Positions 47,401 to 58,444 are shown, numbered from the stretch's first letter. The stretch is DNA of 64,000 nt from Massilia arenae (GCF_008014745.1 NZ_VPFD01000016.1:124001-188000); one strand, 5' to 3'. Translations and numbers: made by a program. The notes: generated from the letters alone by a model not told the origin.

Positions 47401-50400
47401 TCAAGCCGCCAAACGCTCTGGGCTCAGGCCTTCGGACAAGGCCCACACGTCCAGCATCGCCTGTTCCAGGTCGGCCGGCTGGGCGAAGCCGGTCAGGCCG
47501 CGCGCGGCCATCACTTCTTCCACCGCCGCTTCCACATTGCCATCCTGGCCCGCACGCTCGATCACCTGCAGCAGCAGGCGCTGCTGGGCGCGGCGCAGCG
47601 ACTGCAGCGCGTAGTTGCGCAGCTGTTCCTGCGACTTGCTCTGCGCCGGCAGCTTCAGGCCCAGTTCCAGCGTATCGATGCCCACCTTCTGGCGCAGCAC
47701 GGTGCCGATCTGCAGGAACTGCAGCAGGGTCATGCCGCTTGGACGCTGCACCGACACGGCAGCGAACAGGAACGAGGCCTGCGATTCGATGATCTCGACC
47801 GCCTTCCAGGCCGCAGCGAACGGCACCGGCAGGCCGGTGTGGCCGTCGGCTTCCGAACGGATCTGCGGCGCCTGGCTCCCGTCGGCCTCGGCGAACAGGG
47901 TCGACAGTTCCTTGAGGCCTTCCGAGTTGGCCGGCAGCGACAGCACGCCTTCGACGGTGGCGCGCAGCATCGCGCGGCTGCGGTTGTCGACCGAGACCGA
48001 CACGTCGCGCGGCACCACCAGGGCGTCATGGTCGAGCGCATCGAATACCGGCGCCAGGTGCAGGGCCGCCCAGGCACGCGCCCATGCCTTGACCACTTCG
48101 GTCTCGTCGATGCGGTGTTCCAGCGCCAGGTCGCGCAGTGTCAACGGGCCGCAGCGGTTGACCGCTTCGTTGGCCAGCACGGTGGCCAGGATGGTGTTGG
48201 CCAGCGGATGATCCAGTGGATCGCGGGTCGCGACCAGCTGGGCCGGGAAGTAAGGACGCAGCAGCGAGTCTGCCCATGCTTCGCCCGTCAGCTCGAGCGC
48301 GGCCAGGGTGCGCTTGAAGCGGTTCTTGACGTTGGCGATCACCACCGCCAGCTCCGGCGCCGTCAGGCCCAGGCCCAGCGACTTGCGGCGCTGCAGCTCG
48401 ACGTCCGTCGGCAGCTGTTCCAGCTCGCGCGAAACGGCGCCTTCGGCTTCCAGGTTGCCGATCAGGGTGATGTAGCCGTCGACCACCGCGCTATTGGCCT
48501 GCGCCTGCACTTCGCGCGTCAGCAGGTGGGTTTGCAGCGTATTGTCGCGCAGGACCAGGCGCTCGATCTCGCCCGTCATCTCGTTCAGGATGCGGTTACG
48601 GTCGGCTTCAGGCAGCTTGCCGGCATTGACTTCGGTGTCGAGCCAGATCTTGACGTTGACTTCGTGGTCGGAGCAATCCACGCCGGCCGAGTTGTCGATC
48701 GCATCGGTGAAGATGCGGCCACCGGCGAGCGCGAACTCGATACGGCCGGCTTGGGTCGCGCCCAGGTTGCCGCCCTCGGCAACCACCTTGCAGCGCAGTT
48801 CGTTGCCGTTGACGCGGATTGCGTCGTTGGCGCGGTCCTTCACCTGGGCGTGGGTCTCGGTCGAGGCCTTGATATAGGTGCCGATGCCGCCGTTATAGAA
48901 CAGGTCGACCGGCGCCTTGACGATGCGGTGCATCAGTTCCTGCGGTGGCAGCGAGGTTTCCTCAATGCCCAGCACTTCGCGGATCTGCGGCGACAGCTCG
49001 ATCGAGCGGGCGTTGCGCGGGTACACGCCGCCGCCAGCCGAGATCAGGTTCTTGTCGTAGTCTTCCCACGACGAGCGTGGCAGCGCGAACATGCGCTCGC
49101 GCTCCTTGAACGACACTTCGACATCCGGGGTCGGATCCAGGAAGATGTGGCGGTGGTCGAAGGCCGCCACCAGTTTCAGCTGGCGCGACAGCAGCACGCC
49201 GTTGCCGAACACGTCGCCCGACATATCGCCGACGCCGGTCATGGTGATCGGGTTGTTGGCCAGGTCGTGGCCCAGTTCGTAGAAGTGGCGCTTGACCGCT
49301 TCGAACGCGCCCTTGGCGGTGATGCCCATCTTCTTGTGGTCGTAGCCGTTCGAACCGCCCGAGGCGAAGGCGTCGCCCAGCCAGAAGCCGCGTTCGACGG
49401 CGATGCTGTTGGCGATGTCGGAGAAGGTCGCGGTGCCCTTGTCGGCCGCCACCACCAGGTAAGGGTCATCGCCGTCATGGCGCGCGGTGGCGCTTGGGGC
49501 CACGATCTCGCCCTGCACGCGGTTGTCGGTCACTTCCAGCAGGCTGGCGATGAACAGGCGATAGACTGCTTCGCCTTCGGCCGCCACCACTTCGCGCGGG
49601 GCGCCGGTCGGCATCTGCTTGCACACGAAGCCGCCCTTCGAGCCGGCAGGGACGATGACGGCGTTCTTGACCATCTGCGCCTTCACCAGGCCCAGCACCT
49701 CGGTGCGGTAGTCTTCCATGCGGTCCGACCAGCGCAGGCCGCCGCGGGCGACCGGGCCGCCGCGCAGGTGCACGCCTTCGAAGCGGCGCGAGAACACATA
49801 GATCTCGCGGAAGGGACGCGGCTCCGGCGCCAGCGCCAGGTTGCTGGTGTCGACCTTGAAGATGATCTTCTCGCCGCTGTTCTGGAAGTAGTTGGTGCGC
49901 ACGGTGGCCAAGGCCAGGTCGACCAGCGCGCCCATGATCTCTTCGGTGTCGGCGTGGTTCACGCTCGGCAGGCCGGTCTTGAGGGTGTACAGCTTGCTGC
50001 TGCCTTCGTTGCGTTGCTCTTCGCTCAGGCTCGGGTCGAAGCGCCCGATGAAGCCGGCGACGAATTCCTTCACCAGGGCCGGCTGGGTGCGCAGGGTCTC
50101 GGCCATGTAGCGCACCGAGAACTTCGAGCCCAGCTGGCGCCAGTAGCTGATGTAGGCGCGCACCAGCTGCACTTCGCGCAGCGACAGGCCGCCTTCGATG
50201 GTCAGGCCGTTCATGCGGCCGTCTTCGGCCTCGTCGTTGAACAGGGCGCTGAACAGCTGCTCGGCCACCTGGGGGATGCCCGGCTTGGCAAGCTTGGCCG
50301 CGCTCTCTGCATCGACCGTCAGCGCGGTCACGTAGCGGCGCACGCCATCCAGGCCGGTGTGGCGGTAGGTCTGCTCGCGGTCGACCGCGATGCCGGCGTT

Positions 50401-52092
50401 CTGCAGAGCCGGCAAGATGCGCGACAGCGACGGCACGGTCTCGCTCGAATACAGGCGGATCGAGGCGCCGGCGGCGTCATCGTGTTCGATGCGCGCGGTC
50501 ACGCGGTCCGGGCGGCATTTGGTCAACAGCGCGTGCACGTCGCGGAACGCGGTTTCGGGCGTGGTCGCGGTGACGAAGTTGACCGGCAGGGTCGGCACGA
50601 TCTTGCGCATCAGGCTGCGCTGGCGGCTTTCGTCGACCGAGTTGATCAACTCGGCGAAGCGGTCATGCCAGCCATCGAGCACGCCCAGCAGCGGACGCTG
50701 GATATCGCTTTCCAGGTCGAGCGGGTAGCGCGCGGCGTGGGCGGTCAGGTAGACGCGCGCCAGCGGGCCGTCGGCCACCAGGGTCTGGACGTCGACGTCG
50801 CGCGCGCCCGAGCTTTCCTTCAGGGCGGCGGCCAGGCTGGATGCAACGGCGGCGCTGAAACGCTCGCGCGGCAGGTAGACCAGCACGTTCAGGTGGCGCT
50901 GGTAGACGTCGCGGCGCGCGAACACCTTGGCGCGCGGCTGCTTGTACAGCGAGACCACGGCGCCGCAGACTTCGGCCAGCCATTCCGGCTCGGCTTCCAG
51001 CGCTTCGGTGCGCGGCAGCGATTCGAGGATCTCGATGAATTTCTCGGCGCGGAAGCCTTCCTGGCGCACGCCGGCGATGGAGAGCACCTTGGCCACGCGG
51101 CCGCGCGCGAACGGCAGGCGCGCCAGCGGGGTCGAGGTGGCGGCGCGGGTGAACAGGCCGATGAAGCAGTGCTCGCCCAGGATCTTTCCTTGCGCATCCA
51201 GGTCGCGCACCCCGATGAAGTCCAGCGGCGCATCACGGTGCAGGGTGCCGGCCACGTCGGCCTTGACGATCGACAGGTTCTCGGCGCGCAGCGACAGGGT
51301 TTCGAAGTCGCCCGGGATGCTGGCCAGGCAGGTGCCGTAGACCGGGTGCGCGGTGTCCTTCAGCACGCCGATGCGGCTCGGAATATCGCGTTCGAGTTCG
51401 CGCGCGCCCGGCTTGACGACATAATAGGCGTAGCCGAACGGCTCGAAGCCCTCGTTCTTGGCCCACTCGAGGAAGGCCGCGACTTCCTGGCCTTCCGGGG
51501 TGCCGGCGGCAGCGGCGGCGGCGGCGACTGCCGTCATGCGGTCGCCCATGGCGACGGCGTCGCGCTGCACGGTGGCGGCGTCGTTGGCGACCATGCGCAG
51601 GCGCGCGGTCAGCTTGTCCAGTTCTTCGAACTGCAGTTCATCGTTCAGCAGGCACAGGACGATCGATTCCAGCGGGCTGCCGGCTTCGCCGACGGCGACG
51701 AAGGCGCCATTGGCGTCGCGGCGCACCGGCAGCACGGCGTTCATCACGCCGGCGGCGGTCAGGCGCTCTTTGCGCAGGGCCATGACGAAGGAGTCGACCA
51801 GGTAAGGACGGTCGTCGTTCAGAATCAAGAGTGCGGTGGCGGTGCCGCCGCGGCCGTCCAGGTAGCGCATGGTGGCGATCTGCGCGCCGGGGCCGCTGCG
51901 CTGGGCCAGTTGCGAGAACCCTTCCACCAGCACCGGCGCCAGGCTTTGCGGCGCGGTGCCGGCCAGGTCTTCGTCGTCGAGCGATCCGATCCAGGCGGCG
52001 GTCAGGGCATTGACCTGGGCGCTGTCGGCGGACTGGTTGGCGTTGACCAGCGCGAGCGTCTGGTTGCGCAGATCGTTGGGCATGTCTTTCAT
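47401..52092 (-). CDS. gdhB: NAD-specific glutamate dehydrogenase, large (180 kDa) type
   Basis: The 1563-residue catabolic glutamate dehydrogenase has N-terminal ACT-like regulatory regions (about 1-700), the catalytic core with RGGLRWSDRMEDYRTEVL and PAGSKGGFVCKQ (about 800-870), and a C-terminal helical domain. It oxidises glutamate to 2-oxoglutarate. In Pseudomonas the homologue is induced by arginine through ArgR and allosterically activated by arginine. Here it sits inside the ast operon between astB (101-bp gap) and astE (3-bp gap). The start at 52092 has a GGAG ribosome binding site; MPNDLRN three codons in is an alternative. Confidence 0.96.
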   Translation of the reverse strand: MKDMPNDLRNQTLALVNANQSADSAQVNALTAAWIGSLDDEDLAGTAPQSLAPVLVEGFSQLAQRSGPGAQIATMRYLDGRGGTATALLILNDDRPYLVDSFVMALRKERLTAAGVMNAVLPVRRDANGAFVAVGEAGSPLESIVLCLLNDELQFEELDKLTARLRMVANDAATVQRDAVAMGDRMTAVAAAAAAAGTPEGQEVAAFLEWAKNEGFEPFGYAYYVVKPGARELERDIPSRIGVLKDTAHPVYGTCLASIPGDFETLSLRAENLSIVKADVAGTLHRDAPLDFIGVRDLDAQGKILGEHCFIGLFTRAATSTPLARLPFARGRVAKVLSIAGVRQEGFRAEKFIEILESLPRTEALEAEPEWLAEVCGAVVSLYKQPRAKVFARRDVYQRHLNVLVYLPRERFSAAVASSLAAALKESSGARDVDVQTLVADGPLARVYLTAHAARYPLDLESDIQRPLLGVLDGWHDRFAELINSVDESRQRSLMRKIVPTLPVNFVTATTPETAFRDVHALLTKCRPDRVTARIEHDDAAGASIRLYSSETVPSLSRILPALQNAGIAVDREQTYRHTGLDGVRRYVTALTVDAESAAKLAKPGIPQVAEQLFSALFNDEAEDGRMNGLTIEGGLSLREVQLVRAYISYWRQLGSKFSVRYMAETLRTQPALVKEFVAGFIGRFDPSLSEEQRNEGSSKLYTLKTGLPSVNHADTEEIMGALVDLALATVRTNYFQNSGEKIIFKVDTSNLALAPEPRPFREIYVFSRRFEGVHLRGGPVARGGLRWSDRMEDYRTEVLGLVKAQMVKNAVIVPAGSKGGFVCKQMPTGAPREVVAAEGEAVYRLFIASLLEVTDNRVQGEIVAPSATARHDGDDPYLVVAADKGTATFSDIANSIAVERGFWLGDAFASGGSNGYDHKKMGITAKGAFEAVKRHFYELGHDLANNPITMTGVGDMSGDVFGNGVLLSRQLKLVAAFDHRHIFLDPTPDVEVSFKERERMFALPRSSWEDYDKNLISAGGGVYPRNARSIELSPQIREVLGIEETSLPPQELMHRIVKAPVDLFYNGGIGTYIKASTETHAQVKDRANDAIRVNGNELRCKVVAEGGNLGATQAGRIEFALAGGRIFTDAIDNSAGVDCSDHEVNVKIWLDTEVNAGKLPEADRNRILNEMTGEIERLVLRDNTLQTHLLTREVQAQANSAVVDGYITLIGNLEAEGAVSRELEQLPTDVELQRRKSLGLGLTAPELAVVIANVKNRFKRTLAALELTGEAWADSLLRPYFPAQLVATRDPLDHPLANTILATVLANEAVNRCGPLTLRDLALEHRIDETEVVKAWARAWAALHLAPVFDALDHDALVVPRDVSVSVDNRSRAMLRATVEGVLSLPANSEGLKELSTLFAEADGSQAPQIRSEADGHTGLPVPFAAAWKAVEIIESQASFLFAAVSVQRPSGMTLLQFLQIGTVLRQKVGIDTLELGLKLPAQSKSQEQLRNYALQSLRRAQQRLLLQVIERAGQDGNVEAAVEEVMAARGLTGFAQPADLEQAMLDVWALSEGLSPERLAA

Positions 52093-52146
52093 CTTGCTTC
52101 TCCAAAGTTGTGTGCCTGGTGCGTCGACAGCTCGTGGCCCGACGCG

Positions 52147-52164
52147 GCCCTGCTTATACAGGGC
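52147..52164. other. Intercistronic hairpin between astB and gdhB
   Basis: GCCCTG-CTTATA-CAGGGC is a 6-bp stem with a 6-nt loop in the only long gap in the 3' half of the operon. It lacks a T-run, so it may mark mRNA processing or a stability boundary rather than an end. Confidence 0.45.
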
Positions 52165-52193
52165 AGGGATCTTCCCGCCCGAATACTACATCG

Positions 52194-53534
52194 TTACCAA
52201 TCGTACAGCCCCGGCAGTCCGAGGATGCGGGTGAGTTCTTCCAGTGCAGCCGCGCATTCCAGCGCCAGCTGCGGGTCGGCCAGGTCCTGGGGCTCGACGC
52301 GGTCGCGGTAATATTGCTCGACCCAGGCGACCAGCCGCGCATACAGCGCCTCGGTCATGATCACGCCCTGGTGCATGGCGGCGGCTTCCTCGTCGGTCAG
52401 CACCACGCGCAGGCGCAGGCAGGCAGGTCCGCCGCCGTTGCGCATGCTCTGGCGGAGGTCGAATTCGACCAGCTCGTTGATCGGGCCGCCGCTGGCGACC
52501 AGGCCGGCCAGGTAATTCGACACGGCTGCGTTTTCGCGGCATTCGTGCGGCACCACCAGCGCCATGCGACCGTCCGGCTTCGAGAGCAGCTGGCTGTTGA
52601 ACAGGTAGCTGGCCACGGCGTCGGCCACCGGCACCTGGCTGCTCGCCACGCGCACCGACTGCAGCTCGGTATCGACGCCGGCCAGGGCGCGCCGCAGCGC
52701 GTCCAGGGTGCCCGCTTCGTCGGCGAACGCCTGCTCGTGATGGAACAGCACGTTGCCGTTGCCGACCGAGATCACGTCGTTGTGGAACACGCCCTGGTCG
52801 ATCACGTCAGGATTCTGGGCGGCGAACACGGTGCGCGCCGGGTCCAGGCCGTGCAGGCGCGCGATGGCCTGCGAGGCCTCGAGCGTCTGGCGCGCCGGGT
52901 ATTTCTTCGGCGCCGGGGCCGACGGATCGAACTCCACGCGGCCATAGACGAAGAATTCGACGCCGGGCGCGCCATGGCTGGCGGCGAAGCGCGTGTGGTT
53001 GGCGGCGCCCTCGTCGGCGAAGGCCGGCACCGACGGCAAGGTGTCGTGCACCACGAAGCGATTGCTGTCGGCGAAGATCGCGCGCAGGGTGCGGGTTGCC
53101 TGCAGATGCTCTTCGGAGCGGTGCAGCTTGTTGTTCAGGTTCGCGGCAGTAAAGTGCACGCGGCCGTCGAGCGAGTCGGCCGACGGGCTCACGGTGCCGG
53201 CATTCGCGGTCCACATCGGCGCGGCCGACCAGGCGCAGGCCAGGATCACCGGCGCTTCGCGCCAGGCGCGCCCCAGCACGTCGGCATCGGTGCCCGAAAA
53301 ACCCAGGCTGCGCAGCAGGCGGAAGTTCGGACGACCCTGCGGCGGCATCACCGCCTGGGCGAAACCGCGCGCGGCCAGTTCGCGCATCTTGGCCAGGCCC
53401 TGCAGCGCGGCCTGGCGCGGATTCGAGGCCGCGCGCACGTTGTTGAACGAGGCGACGTTGCCGAACGAGAGGCCGGCATAGTTGTGCGACGGGCCGACCA
53501 GGCCGTCGAAGTTGAATTCACGGGCGTCGCGCAT
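52194..53534 (-). CDS. astB: N-succinylarginine dihydrolase
   Basis: This step-2 enzyme converts N-succinylarginine to N-succinylornithine, two ammonia and CO2. The start at 53534 ([21 protein letters not shown]) contains the conserved [18 protein letters not shown] start; the longer upstream frame overlaps astD and is rejected. The 446-residue amidinotransferase-fold protein carries the catalytic Cys in [12 protein letters not shown] near residue 365. It starts 2 bp after the astD stop. Confidence 0.96.
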   Translation of the reverse strand: MRDAREFNFDGLVGPSHNYAGLSFGNVASFNNVRAASNPRQAALQGLAKMRELAARGFAQAVMPPQGRPNFRLLRSLGFSGTDADVLGRAWREAPVILACAWSAAPMWTANAGTVSPSADSLDGRVHFTAANLNNKLHRSEEHLQATRTLRAIFADSNRFVVHDTLPSVPAFADEGAANHTRFAASHGAPGVEFFVYGRVEFDPSAPAPKKYPARQTLEASQAIARLHGLDPARTVFAAQNPDVIDQGVFHNDVISVGNGNVLFHHEQAFADEAGTLDALRRALAGVDTELQSVRVASSQVPVADAVASYLFNSQLLSKPDGRMALVVPHECRENAAVSNYLAGLVASGGPINELVEFDLRQSMRNGGGPACLRLRVVLTDEEAAAMHQGVIMTEALYARLVAWVEQYYRDRVEPQDLADPQLALECAAALEELTRILGLPGLYDW

Positions 53535-53536
53535 GC

Positions 53537-55021
53537 TCAGGCTCCTTGCCCCGGGAAGGCCAGGCCGGGCGACAGCTTGGCCGGCATTTCCAGTGCTGCG
53601 GTCTCGATCGAGGCCACCGGATAGGCGCAGTAGTCGGCCGCGTAATAGGCGCTCGGACGGTGGTTGCCCGACTTGCCGACGCCGCCGAACGGCGCCGAGC
53701 TGGCCGCGCCCGTGGTCGGACGGTTCCAGTTGACGATGCCGGCGCGGGCGCGCACGGCAAACCGCTTCCACAGTTCTTCCGACGGCGACAGCAGCGCGGC
53801 AGCCAGGCCGAATTCGGTGGCATTCGCCACGCGCAGGGCGTCGTCGAAGTCGTTCACGCGGATCACCTGCAGCAGCGGGCCGAACCACTCTTCGTCGGGG
53901 ATGCCTTGCGCATCGGTGGTGTCGACGATGCCGGCCGTGACGAAGCCGGCGTTCGTATCGAGCTGGCGCATCTGCAGCAGGATCTTTCCACCTTTCGTCG
54001 CCATATCGGCCTGCGCCTGCACCAGGCGCGCTGCAACGGCGCTCGAGACCACCGGTCCCATGAACGGCTGCGGCTCGGCATTCGACGGGCCAACCTGCAA
54101 CTGGGCTGCCACTTCGACCAGGCGCTTCAGGAAGACCTGCCCTGCCTCGTTATCCTGGATGACCAGGCGGCGCGCGCAGGTGCAGCGCTGGCCGGCCGAG
54201 ATGAAAGCCGACATCACGGTGTGATGAACGGCGGCGTCGATATCTTCGACGCCCCACACCACCAGCGGATTGTTCCCGCCCATTTCCAGCGCCAGCATCT
54301 TGCCCGGCTGGCCGCCGAACTGCTTGTGCAGGGCCGCGCCGGTCTGGCTGCTGCCGGTGAACAGCACGCCATCGATCAGCGCTTCCTGGCCCAGCGCGAT
54401 GCCGGTCTCGCGGCCGCCGTTGACGAGATTGAGCACGCCCTTCGGCAGGCCGGCCTTCTCCCACAGCTCGACGGTTTTCACCGCCGTGCGCGGCGCGTAT
54501 TCGCTCGGCTTGAACACGACGGTATTCCCGGCGATCAGGGCCGGCACGATGTGACCGTTCGGCAGGTGGCCGGGGAAGTTATACGGGCCGTAGACGGCGA
54601 ACACGCCGTGCGGACGGTGACGCAGCACGGCATTGCCGTCGGCGACCTTGGCCTGGCTTTCCCCGGTGCGCGCGCCGTAAGAAAGGACAGAAATGTCGAT
54701 CTTGTTGGCCATGGTGGCCACTTCGGTGCGCGCTTCCCACAGCGGTTTGCCGACTTCCTCGGCGATGGTCGCCGCCAGTTCCTCGGCATTTTCTTTCAGC
54801 AGGTCGCGAAAGCGCGTTGCGATGGCGATGCGTTCGTCGAGCGAGGTCAGTGCCCAGGCTTCAAAGCCGGCATGCGCAGCGGAAGCGGCGCGCGTCACGT
54901 CCTGGGCCGTCGATTCATTGCTGGTCCAGGTCTGGCTGCCGGTCGACGGATCGATGGTCGCCAGTTCGCGACCGCTGCCGGCGAGCCACTCGCCGTTGAT
55001 GTAGTTCGAAAGATTAGCCAT
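53537..55021 (-). CDS. astD: Succinylglutamate-semialdehyde dehydrogenase
   Basis: This step-4 enzyme is an NAD-dependent aldehyde dehydrogenase producing N-succinylglutamate. The 494-residue sequence starts [12 protein letters not shown] and has the general-base Glu in [11 protein letters not shown] (about residue 250) and the catalytic Cys in [11 protein letters not shown] (about residue 283). It overlaps aruG by 8 bp. The name follows from operon position; by sequence it is a typical AstD. Confidence 0.96.
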   Translation of the reverse strand: MANLSNYINGEWLAGSGRELATIDPSTGSQTWTSNESTAQDVTRAASAAHAGFEAWALTSLDERIAIATRFRDLLKENAEELAATIAEEVGKPLWEARTEVATMANKIDISVLSYGARTGESQAKVADGNAVLRHRPHGVFAVYGPYNFPGHLPNGHIVPALIAGNTVVFKPSEYAPRTAVKTVELWEKAGLPKGVLNLVNGGRETGIALGQEALIDGVLFTGSSQTGAALHKQFGGQPGKMLALEMGGNNPLVVWGVEDIDAAVHHTVMSAFISAGQRCTCARRLVIQDNEAGQVFLKRLVEVAAQLQVGPSNAEPQPFMGPVVSSAVAARLVQAQADMATKGGKILLQMRQLDTNAGFVTAGIVDTTDAQGIPDEEWFGPLLQVIRVNDFDDALRVANATEFGLAAALLSPSEELWKRFAVRARAGIVNWNRPTTGAASSAPFGGVGKSGNHRPSAYYAADYCAYPVASIETAALEMPAKLSPGLAFPGQGA

Positions 55022-56060
55022 GGGAAGTCTTCCTGGTATTGAGTGTCAGGGTACGCACGTTGTCGCCCGCCTGACAGCGCAGCTGCGCCAGCTCGGCGGG
55101 GTTCAGGACCACGCTGGTGGCGCCCGGCACGGCGCGGGTCAGGATCATCCTGAAGTCGTCGAGGCGCGTGTTCGATACCAGCATGTGCTCGGTGTCCGGC
55201 GCCGCTTCCTCGTCCGCCAGGCCTTCGGCCGCCACCGCCAGCACGCTGTCGCGCACCGCGCGCAGCTCGGACACGCGGCCTTGCAGCACCGGACCGGCGT
55301 CGAAGATGTCGACATAACCTTCGTAGTACATGCCCTCTTGCTCCAGCAGGCGGCGCGCCGGCTGGGTCGAGGTGTGCACCTTGCCGATCACGTCGACCGC
55401 CGACTGCGGCAGGTAGTCGACATACAGCGGCTGGCGCGGCATCAGTTCGGCGATGAAGGATTTCTTGCCGATCGCGGTCAGGCCGTCGACGTGGTTGAAA
55501 TCCATCTTGAAGAAGTGGCGGCCCAGGCCTTCGTAGAACGGCGAATCGCCGGCCTCGTCCTGGTAGCCGCGCATCTCGGCGATGATTTTTTCGGTGAACA
55601 GGTGCTGGAACTGGGCGATGAACAGGAAGCGGCTCTTGGACAGCCACTTGCCGTTGAAGCCGGCGCGGTACTGCGGCAGCAGGAACAGCGAGCACAGTTC
55701 GGTCGAGCCGGTGAGGTCGTTCGACAGGTACAGCGTCTCCATCCGGGTGAACACGTTCAGCTCGCGGCTGCAGTGCACCAGGGTGCCGATGCGGTAGTTG
55801 TAGAACGGCTCGGTCAGGCCGACCGCGCCCTTGATGGCGCACACGCCGGCGATGCTGCCGTCTTCAGTGTGCTCCAGCACGAACATATAGTCGCGCTTCT
55901 CCGGCACGATGGTTTCGGCGAACGAGGCTTCCGACGTCGCCAGGCGCTGGCCCAGCATCTCCGGATCGGGTTTCAGGGTGGTCATGCCGCTGCCGGCCTG
56001 GCGCGCCATTTCCATCAGGGCGTCGAGGTCGGACAGTCTGGAAGAACGGATCACGAGCAT
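55014..56060 (-). CDS. aruG: Arginine N-succinyltransferase, AruG-type (beta) subunit
   Basis: This step-1 enzyme subunit transfers succinyl from succinyl-CoA to arginine. The start at 56060 (MLVIRSSRLSDLDALMEMA) overlaps the aruF stop by 10 bp. The 348-residue GNAT-like protein has the family segments GRHFFKMDFNHVDGL and EGYVDIFDAGPVL. It is homologous to the adjacent aruF product; two related subunits are known for the Pseudomonas heteromeric enzyme. Confidence 0.94.
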   Translation of the reverse strand: MLVIRSSRLSDLDALMEMARQAGSGMTTLKPDPEMLGQRLATSEASFAETIVPEKRDYMFVLEHTEDGSIAGVCAIKGAVGLTEPFYNYRIGTLVHCSRELNVFTRMETLYLSNDLTGSTELCSLFLLPQYRAGFNGKWLSKSRFLFIAQFQHLFTEKIIAEMRGYQDEAGDSPFYEGLGRHFFKMDFNHVDGLTAIGKKSFIAELMPRQPLYVDYLPQSAVDVIGKVHTSTQPARRLLEQEGMYYEGYVDIFDAGPVLQGRVSELRAVRDSVLAVAAEGLADEEAAPDTEHMLVSNTRLDDFRMILTRAVPGATSVVLNPAELAQLRCQAGDNVRTLTLNTRKTSHG

Positions 56061-57112
56061 GCTGGTTCTCCCTGGATGCGCACGCACACCACCTCGTCGC
56101 CGGCCGAGACGCCCAGCGCCTGCTGGACCTCGCGCGGCAAGTCGATGCTGTGCGCATGTTCGATCGGTGCACAGCGCACGGTCACGGCGCGGAAACCGTT
56201 GTCGACGCTGGCGACGGCGTAGTCGACGGGGCCGATGTCGGGTGCATGAGCCGGCGCATGAGCAGGCCCTGCGCCCACGCGCAGCTTGTGCGAGGCGCAG
56301 AACGAGCGCAGCGCGTTCTTGTGTGCCTGCAGGATCGGGCCGCCGTCGAAGATGTCGATGTATTCGTCGGCCTCGAAACCTTCTTGCGCCAGCAGGTCGA
56401 AGGCCATCTGGCCGCCCGGATGGATCTGGCCCAGCGCGGCCTGGGCGTCGCCCGGCAGCAGCGGCACGTAGACCGGATAGTGCGGCATCAGCTCGACGAT
56501 CAGGGTGCGGTTGCGGGCGCCCTCGATCAGGCGCTCGGCCTCGAGGAAGTCCATCTTGAAGAACTTGCGGCCCAGCGCATTCCAGAACGGCGACTGGCCG
56601 TCGGAATCGAGGCGCCCGGCCAGCGGCACGAAGAAGCGGTCGCCGAAACGGTGCGGCGCCAGCATGGCGTACAGCAGGCGCGCGCGCGACAGCAGCGCGG
56701 CCTCGATGCCGGCGCTGTCGCGGTGGCGCAAGAAGAAACCGGACAGCTGCGAATAGGCGGTGAGCTCAGAGCACAGGGTCAGCGCGTGCACGCTGTGGCT
56801 GATGTTCAGGTCGCGCGAGACCTGCTGGATCACGTCGTTGCGGAACGCGAAATAGGTGCCGTTCGAGCCGGCCGAGGCGTGGATGATGGCGGTGCCGACC
56901 ACTTCGCGCGAGCGCAGGTCTTCCAGCACGAACAGATACGACTCTTCGCTCGGGATATCGATCTGGGCCGCGAACGAGGCGAGCGAGCGCTCGACCGCGG
57001 CGACTATGCCTTCACGCGTGCGCGGGAGCGTGTGCACGCCCGGCATCGAGATGGCCGCCATCGCTTCCAGCGCGCCGATATCCGCGCGATCTACCGGACG
57101 GACAACATACAT
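56051..57112 (-). CDS. aruF: Arginine N-succinyltransferase, AruF-type (alpha) subunit
   Basis: This is the second step-1 subunit, 353 residues, paralogous to aruG (shared GRKFFKMDFLEAERL and DEYIDIFDGGPIL motifs and an N-terminal VRPVDRADIGALEAMA start). In Pseudomonas AruF and AruG together form the arginine/ornithine succinyltransferase, while E. coli has the single AstA. It is separated from astC by 90 bp and overlaps aruG. Confidence 0.94.
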   Translation of the reverse strand: MYVVRPVDRADIGALEAMAAISMPGVHTLPRTREGIVAAVERSLASFAAQIDIPSEESYLFVLEDLRSREVVGTAIIHASAGSNGTYFAFRNDVIQQVSRDLNISHSVHALTLCSELTAYSQLSGFFLRHRDSAGIEAALLSRARLLYAMLAPHRFGDRFFVPLAGRLDSDGQSPFWNALGRKFFKMDFLEAERLIEGARNRTLIVELMPHYPVYVPLLPGDAQAALGQIHPGGQMAFDLLAQEGFEADEYIDIFDGGPILQAHKNALRSFCASHKLRVGAGPAHAPAHAPDIGPVDYAVASVDNGFRAVTVRCAPIEHAHSIDLPREVQQALGVSAGDEVVCVRIQGEPACS

Positions 57113-57202
57113 TGAGTACTCCCTGGTGAAACGTAAGTGGAGACAATGCGGACGGCCGGCCTCACCCTCCCGGGCGGGCCGGCCACGACCGGAGTTTGGC
57201 GA

Positions 57203-58444
57203 TCAGGCGCCGGTGAATTCCGCCACCGCCGCGCGCATCAGGCGGTCGGCTTCGGCGATCTGTTCGTCCGTCACCACCAGGGCGGGCGCCAGGCGCACGA
57301 CGTCCGGGCCGGCGATCAGCAGCATCAGGCCCAGCTTCTCGCACAGCTTGGTGTAGTCCTTCGAACGGCCCTTGACGCCTTCGGCCATCGGCAGGCCGAT
57401 GAGCAGACCCATGCCGCGCGGCTGGCCGAACACCTGCGGATGATCCGCCGCCAGTTGCTGCAGATTGGCCATGATCTTGGCGCTGGCTTCCTTGACGCGG
57501 CCCAGGAAGGCTGGCTGGTTGATCAGCTCGAGGACCTTGAGGCCAACGCTCGAGGCCAGCGGGTTGCCGCCGTAGGTGGTGCCGTGGGTGCCGACCGCCA
57601 GGTACTGGGCGATCTCGGTGGTGGTCAGCATGGCGCCGATCGGATAGCCGTTGCCCAGCGCCTTGGCCGAGGTCAGCACGTCCGGCACCACGCCCATCTG
57701 CTCGTAGGCGAACAGGGTGCCGCAGCGGCCCATGCCCGACTGCACTTCATCGAACACCAGCAGCGCGCCGGTCTTGTCGCAGAACTCGCGCAGCGCCTTC
57801 AGGTAGTCGGGATTGCCCGGGATGACGCCGCCCTCGCCCTGGATCGGCTCGACGATCACGGCGGCGACGTCGTCGGTGATGGCGGCGCGCGCCGCTTCGA
57901 TGTCGTTGTACGGGATGTGGGAAAGGTCTTGCGGCAGCGGCTCGAAGCCTTCGGTGTACTTCGGCTGGCCGCCGACCGAGACGGTGAACAGGGTGCGGCC
58001 GTGGAACGACGACAGGCAGGACACGATGCGCGACTTGTGCGGACCGAACTTGCCGTGCGCGTACTTACGTGCCAATTTGAGGGCCGCTTCGTTGGCTTCG
58101 GCGCCCGAGTTGCAGAAGAATGCGCGTTCGGCAAAGGTGGCCTGGATCAGGGCCGAGGCCAGGCGCAGCACCGGCTCGTTGGTGTAGCCATTGCCGATAT
58201 GCCACAGGGTGTTGAGCTGTTTGGTCAGCGCTTCGTTCACTTCCGGATTGGCGTGGCCCAGGGCGGTGACGGCGATGCCCGAGGTGAAGTCGAGGTAATG
58301 CTTGCCTTCCTGGTCCCACAGGTCGAGGCCCGACGCGCGCACCGGTACCATCGCGGCCGGGGCGTAGGTAGGGACCAGGACCTCGTCAAAAGTCTGACGG
58401 CTAACCGGCAGCGTGGCGATACCCGAATCAAGCTTTGCGTTCAT
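57203..58444 (-). CDS. astC: Succinylornithine transaminase (AstC/AruC)
   Basis: This step-3 enzyme is a class-III PLP aminotransferase converting N-succinylornithine to the semialdehyde; homologues also act as ArgD in arginine synthesis. The 413-residue protein has SGIAVTALGHANPEV, EPIQGEGGVIPG, the DEVQSGMGRCG PLP-phosphate segment, and the PLP lysine in TSAKALGNGYPIG (about residue 260). It is the first gene of the operon; its promoter region holds an ArgR-like operator. Confidence 0.95.
   Translation of the reverse strand: MNAKLDSGIATLPVSRQTFDEVLVPTYAPAAMVPVRASGLDLWDQEGKHYLDFTSGIAVTALGHANPEVNEALTKQLNTLWHIGNGYTNEPVLRLASALIQATFAERAFFCNSGAEANEAALKLARKYAHGKFGPHKSRIVSCLSSFHGRTLFTVSVGGQPKYTEGFEPLPQDLSHIPYNDIEAARAAITDDVAAVIVEPIQGEGGVIPGNPDYLKALREFCDKTGALLVFDEVQSGMGRCGTLFAYEQMGVVPDVLTSAKALGNGYPIGAMLTTTEIAQYLAVGTHGTTYGGNPLASSVGLKVLELINQPAFLGRVKEASAKIMANLQQLAADHPQVFGQPRGMGLLIGLPMAEGVKGRSKDYTKLCEKLGLMLLIAGPDVVRLAPALVVTDEQIAEADRLMRAAVAEFTGA

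Noticed and set aside
52121-52135. Possible ArgR half-site before gdhB
   Set aside because: TGTCGA is present on the minus strand but the AA at the right spacing and a second half-site are missing.
45247-52311. 2354-codon plus-strand frame opposite the OYE, astE and gdhB genes
   Set aside because: Antisense shadow of GC-rich genes; product has no domains and would overlap several certain genes.
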